8,343 bases of DNA from JBCCYM01 sp039190005 (GTDB lineage Bacteria > Pseudomonadota > Gammaproteobacteria > UBA12402). The position numbers and the translations under genes were made by a program. Each line of letters opens with the position of its first letter. Position 1 is the stretch's first letter. The DNA is taken from assembly GCA_039190005.1 (NCBI GenBank), contig JBCCYM010000072.1, positions 1-8,343 on the forward strand, read 5' to 3'. The notes below the pieces were generated by a model. It was not told where the DNA came from. It searched no databases and saw only the letters and a program-made list of their open reading frames with translations. This document shows, one piece after another, positions 6,783-8,343 of this stretch.

Positions 6783-8219
6783 ATGAATAGTAAACTATCT
6801 TTTCCTATCACAGATAAATTAAATGCTAATACGCTCAAAACTTTTGGTAAACGTTTGGATGGCAACTATTATTTGCCTTTCCAAGAACAGTATCACAACA
6901 CTTGCAGCTTAGATAATGGTGCAATTGATCATAAACCAACATTAGTAGTTTTAGTAGCTAGCATTAATGATATAGAAGAATCAATAAAATTTGCTGTAGC
7001 AAATAATCTTAGAATTAGTGTGAAATGTGGTGGACATATGCCCAGTGGTAAAGCCATTAAGACCAAGGGGCTCGTAATTGATATGTGTTTACTTAATAAG
7101 GTTGATGTATGTTATCAAGCTAACAAACAATTGAATGTCCTTGTTGATGGCGGTGCTTTAATTGGTGATGCTGATAGATGTTTGAACCAGTATGGATTAT
7201 TGATGACTAATGGCATCTCGCAGTCGGTTGGTATTGCTGGTTTTACTTTAGGCGGAGGTTTAAGTCTTCTATCGAGGAAATATGGATTAGCTATAGATAG
7301 TTTATTAAACGCGGAATTACTATTAAGCGATGCTAAGCCTATTCAAGTTAACGAAAAAATAAACTCGGATTTATTTTGGGCAATTAAAGGTGCCGGACAT
7401 TGTAATTTTGGTGTGGTGACAAAACTTGAATTTAGAACTTTTGATACGCCTAAAACTTTTCACTTTATCATTGCTTGGTCAATAACTCAGGCTCGTCAGG
7501 TTTTAAATAAATATAATCAATATATGAGTAGCGCCTCTGATAATATTCTTATTTATTGTGCAATATCACGTTATAGTTCAGCAGATACTATTATTAGCTT
7601 TTCGCCTTCTTATGTGCGTGGCGAAATGTTTCTGGTCATGGAGGGATTTTATTATGGAAATTCTATATCTCAAGCAGATTTAATATGTAGAGAAGTATTG
7701 TCTTGGGGTAAAGCTTGTGTTTTTATTAAAAGTGACAAAAGTATTTTTGAACATAAAAAAAATTATGATGAACAATTTGAATCAAATTATTTGAAAAAAT
7801 TTTGGAAAAGTGGCATATTATATGGCGATATTGATGATGTATTCATTACAATAATTGTTGATTATTTTGACAAATATCCTCATTTTTTAGGTCGACTAGT
7901 GATAGAGCCTCTTGGTGGTGCTATTCAAAACGTCTCTCTAACTTCATCGGCGTTTATTCATCGTCAAGCAAATTTTGTATTTTCTATTAAATCGGTATGG
8001 ATGAGTGATAAAATTGAAGAAGCTCAAGCAAATATTCAGTGGTTAAATAAATTGTTTGACCTACTTAAGCCATATTATGAGTATTCCTATCAAAATTATG
8101 ATGATAATACCCTTTGCGATCCTTTAACAGCGTATTACGGTAAAGAAAAACAGAAACTTATTGAATTAAAACATCATTATGACCCTGTAAATCTTTTTTC
8201 TGGCATTATTTCGCCTTAG
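6783..8219 (+). CDS. FAD-linked oxidoreductase, berberine-bridge-enzyme (BBE) family
   Basis: A flavoprotein of the FAD_binding_4 plus BBE architecture, whose members oxidise sugars, alcohols, phenolics or alkaloids and usually reoxidise with O2; the substrate here is unknown. The FAD-binding domain is about 50-220. It contains KCGGH, whose H85 is the expected 8-alpha-histidyl FAD attachment site, then VGIAGFTLGGG (149-159), KYGLAIDSLL (166-175), and FWAIKGAGHCNFGVV (198-212). In bicovalent members a Cys precedes VG in the G-x-C-x-x-VG segment; here that position is S146, so only a single covalent link is predicted. The C-terminal BBE motif is present: QNYDD (437-441), YYG (451-453), and HYDPVNLF (465-472). 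No signal peptide or membrane segment is evident, so it is probably cytosolic. The gene is more AT-rich than its neighbours, with more AGA and TTA codons and few GCG, suggesting separate acquisition. Its ATG is 18 bases after the GrpB stop, in the same frame, without a clear Shine-Dalgarno. Confidence 0.9.
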   Translation: MNSKLSFPITDKLNANTLKTFGKRLDGNYYLPFQEQYHNTCSLDNGAIDHKPTLVVLVASINDIEESIKFAVANNLRISVKCGGHMPSGKAIKTKGLVIDMCLLNKVDVCYQANKQLNVLVDGGALIGDADRCLNQYGLLMTNGISQSVGIAGFTLGGGLSLLSRKYGLAIDSLLNAELLLSDAKPIQVNEKINSDLFWAIKGAGHCNFGVVTKLEFRTFDTPKTFHFIIAWSITQARQVLNKYNQYMSSASDNILIYCAISRYSSADTIISFSPSYVRGEMFLVMEGFYYGNSISQADLICREVLSWGKACVFIKSDKSIFEHKKNYDEQFESNYLKKFWKSGILYGDIDDVFITIIVDYFDKYPHFLGRLVIEPLGGAIQNVSLTSSAFIHRQANFVFSIKSVWMSDKIEEAQANIQWLNKLFDLLKPYYEYSYQNYDDNTLCDPLTAYYGKEKQKLIELKHHYDPVNLFSGIISP

Positions 8220-8225
8220 CATTAA

Positions 8226-8246
8226 ATCTAAAAATTTTAATTAGAT
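8226..8246. repeat. AT-rich inverted repeat after the BBE-like gene
   Basis: ATCTAA (8226-8231) pairs perfectly with TTAGAT (8241-8246) across a 9-base loop. The stem is short, has one G-C pair, and has no following T-run, so it is at best a very weak terminator and may be chance in AT-rich DNA. Confidence 0.25.
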
Positions 8247-8278
8247 GAGCGTTAATTCTATCGTATTGTTGCTCAAGA

Positions 8279-8284
8279 TATAAT
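8279..8284 (+). promoter_or_regulatory. Possible -10 box (TATAAT)
   Basis: A perfect TATAAT lies in the non-coding tail. The hexamer 17 bases upstream (TTCTAT, 8256-8261) matches the sigma-70 -35 consensus only at its first two bases. If real, it would serve a gene beginning at or beyond the right edge. In DNA this AT-rich a match by chance is plausible. Confidence 0.2.
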
Positions 8285-8343
8285 ATTCTTATGAGTGATA
8301 CTGCAGATGCATAAAATTTCAGCTGCTTTGCTGACACTTTGAG

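Noticed and set aside
8206..8343. Reverse-strand frame open from the right edge to a TAA at 8206-8208 (45 codons), possibly the C-terminus of a convergent gene.
   Set aside because: No recognisable motif, overlap with the BBE gene's end, and too short to separate from chance without sequence beyond the edge.
8307..8343. Forward ATG at 8307 opening a frame to the right edge, downstream of the TATAAT.
   Set aside because: Only 12 codons are visible, there is no Shine-Dalgarno, and no recognisable sequence.

Overview
The window holds five same-strand genes packed end to end, plus 124 non-coding bases at the right edge. The first three form an aerobic fatty-acid beta-oxidation operon: a membrane-anchored FadE-type acyl-CoA dehydrogenase (5' end cut by the window edge), a thiolase of FadI-like length, and a FadJ-like bifunctional enoyl-CoA hydratase / 3-hydroxyacyl-CoA dehydrogenase. 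Together they cover every core step from acyl-CoA to acetyl-CoA plus a shortened acyl-CoA. No acyl-CoA ligase, ETF or regulator gene is visible here.

The fourth gene, starting 9 bases after the third, encodes two GrpB (UPF0157) nucleotidyltransferase-fold domains fused in tandem. The fifth, 18 bases further on, encodes a flavin-dependent oxidase of the berberine-bridge (BBE) / FAD_binding_4 family. It is clearly more AT-rich than the genes before it. The short spacings (4-base overlap, 9, 9 and 18 bases) suggest one transcript, whose promoter would lie left of the window. No convincing terminator or internal promoter was found.

The E. coli-like FadE, with its bacterial-type C-terminal domain, and the FadJ-like protein point to a gammaproteobacterium. 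The moderate-to-low G+C and the fadE-thiolase-fadJ order recall Legionella-like lineages. That placement is inference from memory, not from a search.

Points worth a second look are the tandem GrpB protein inside an acyl-CoA operon, three long G tracts in the FadJ-like gene (one, G8, lies exactly in the NAD-binding motif), a thiolase mixing FadI-like architecture with FadA/AtoB-like active-site motifs, and the compositionally distinct BBE-like oxidase at the operon's end. No CRISPR array, RNA gene, insertion sequence or obvious defence system was seen.
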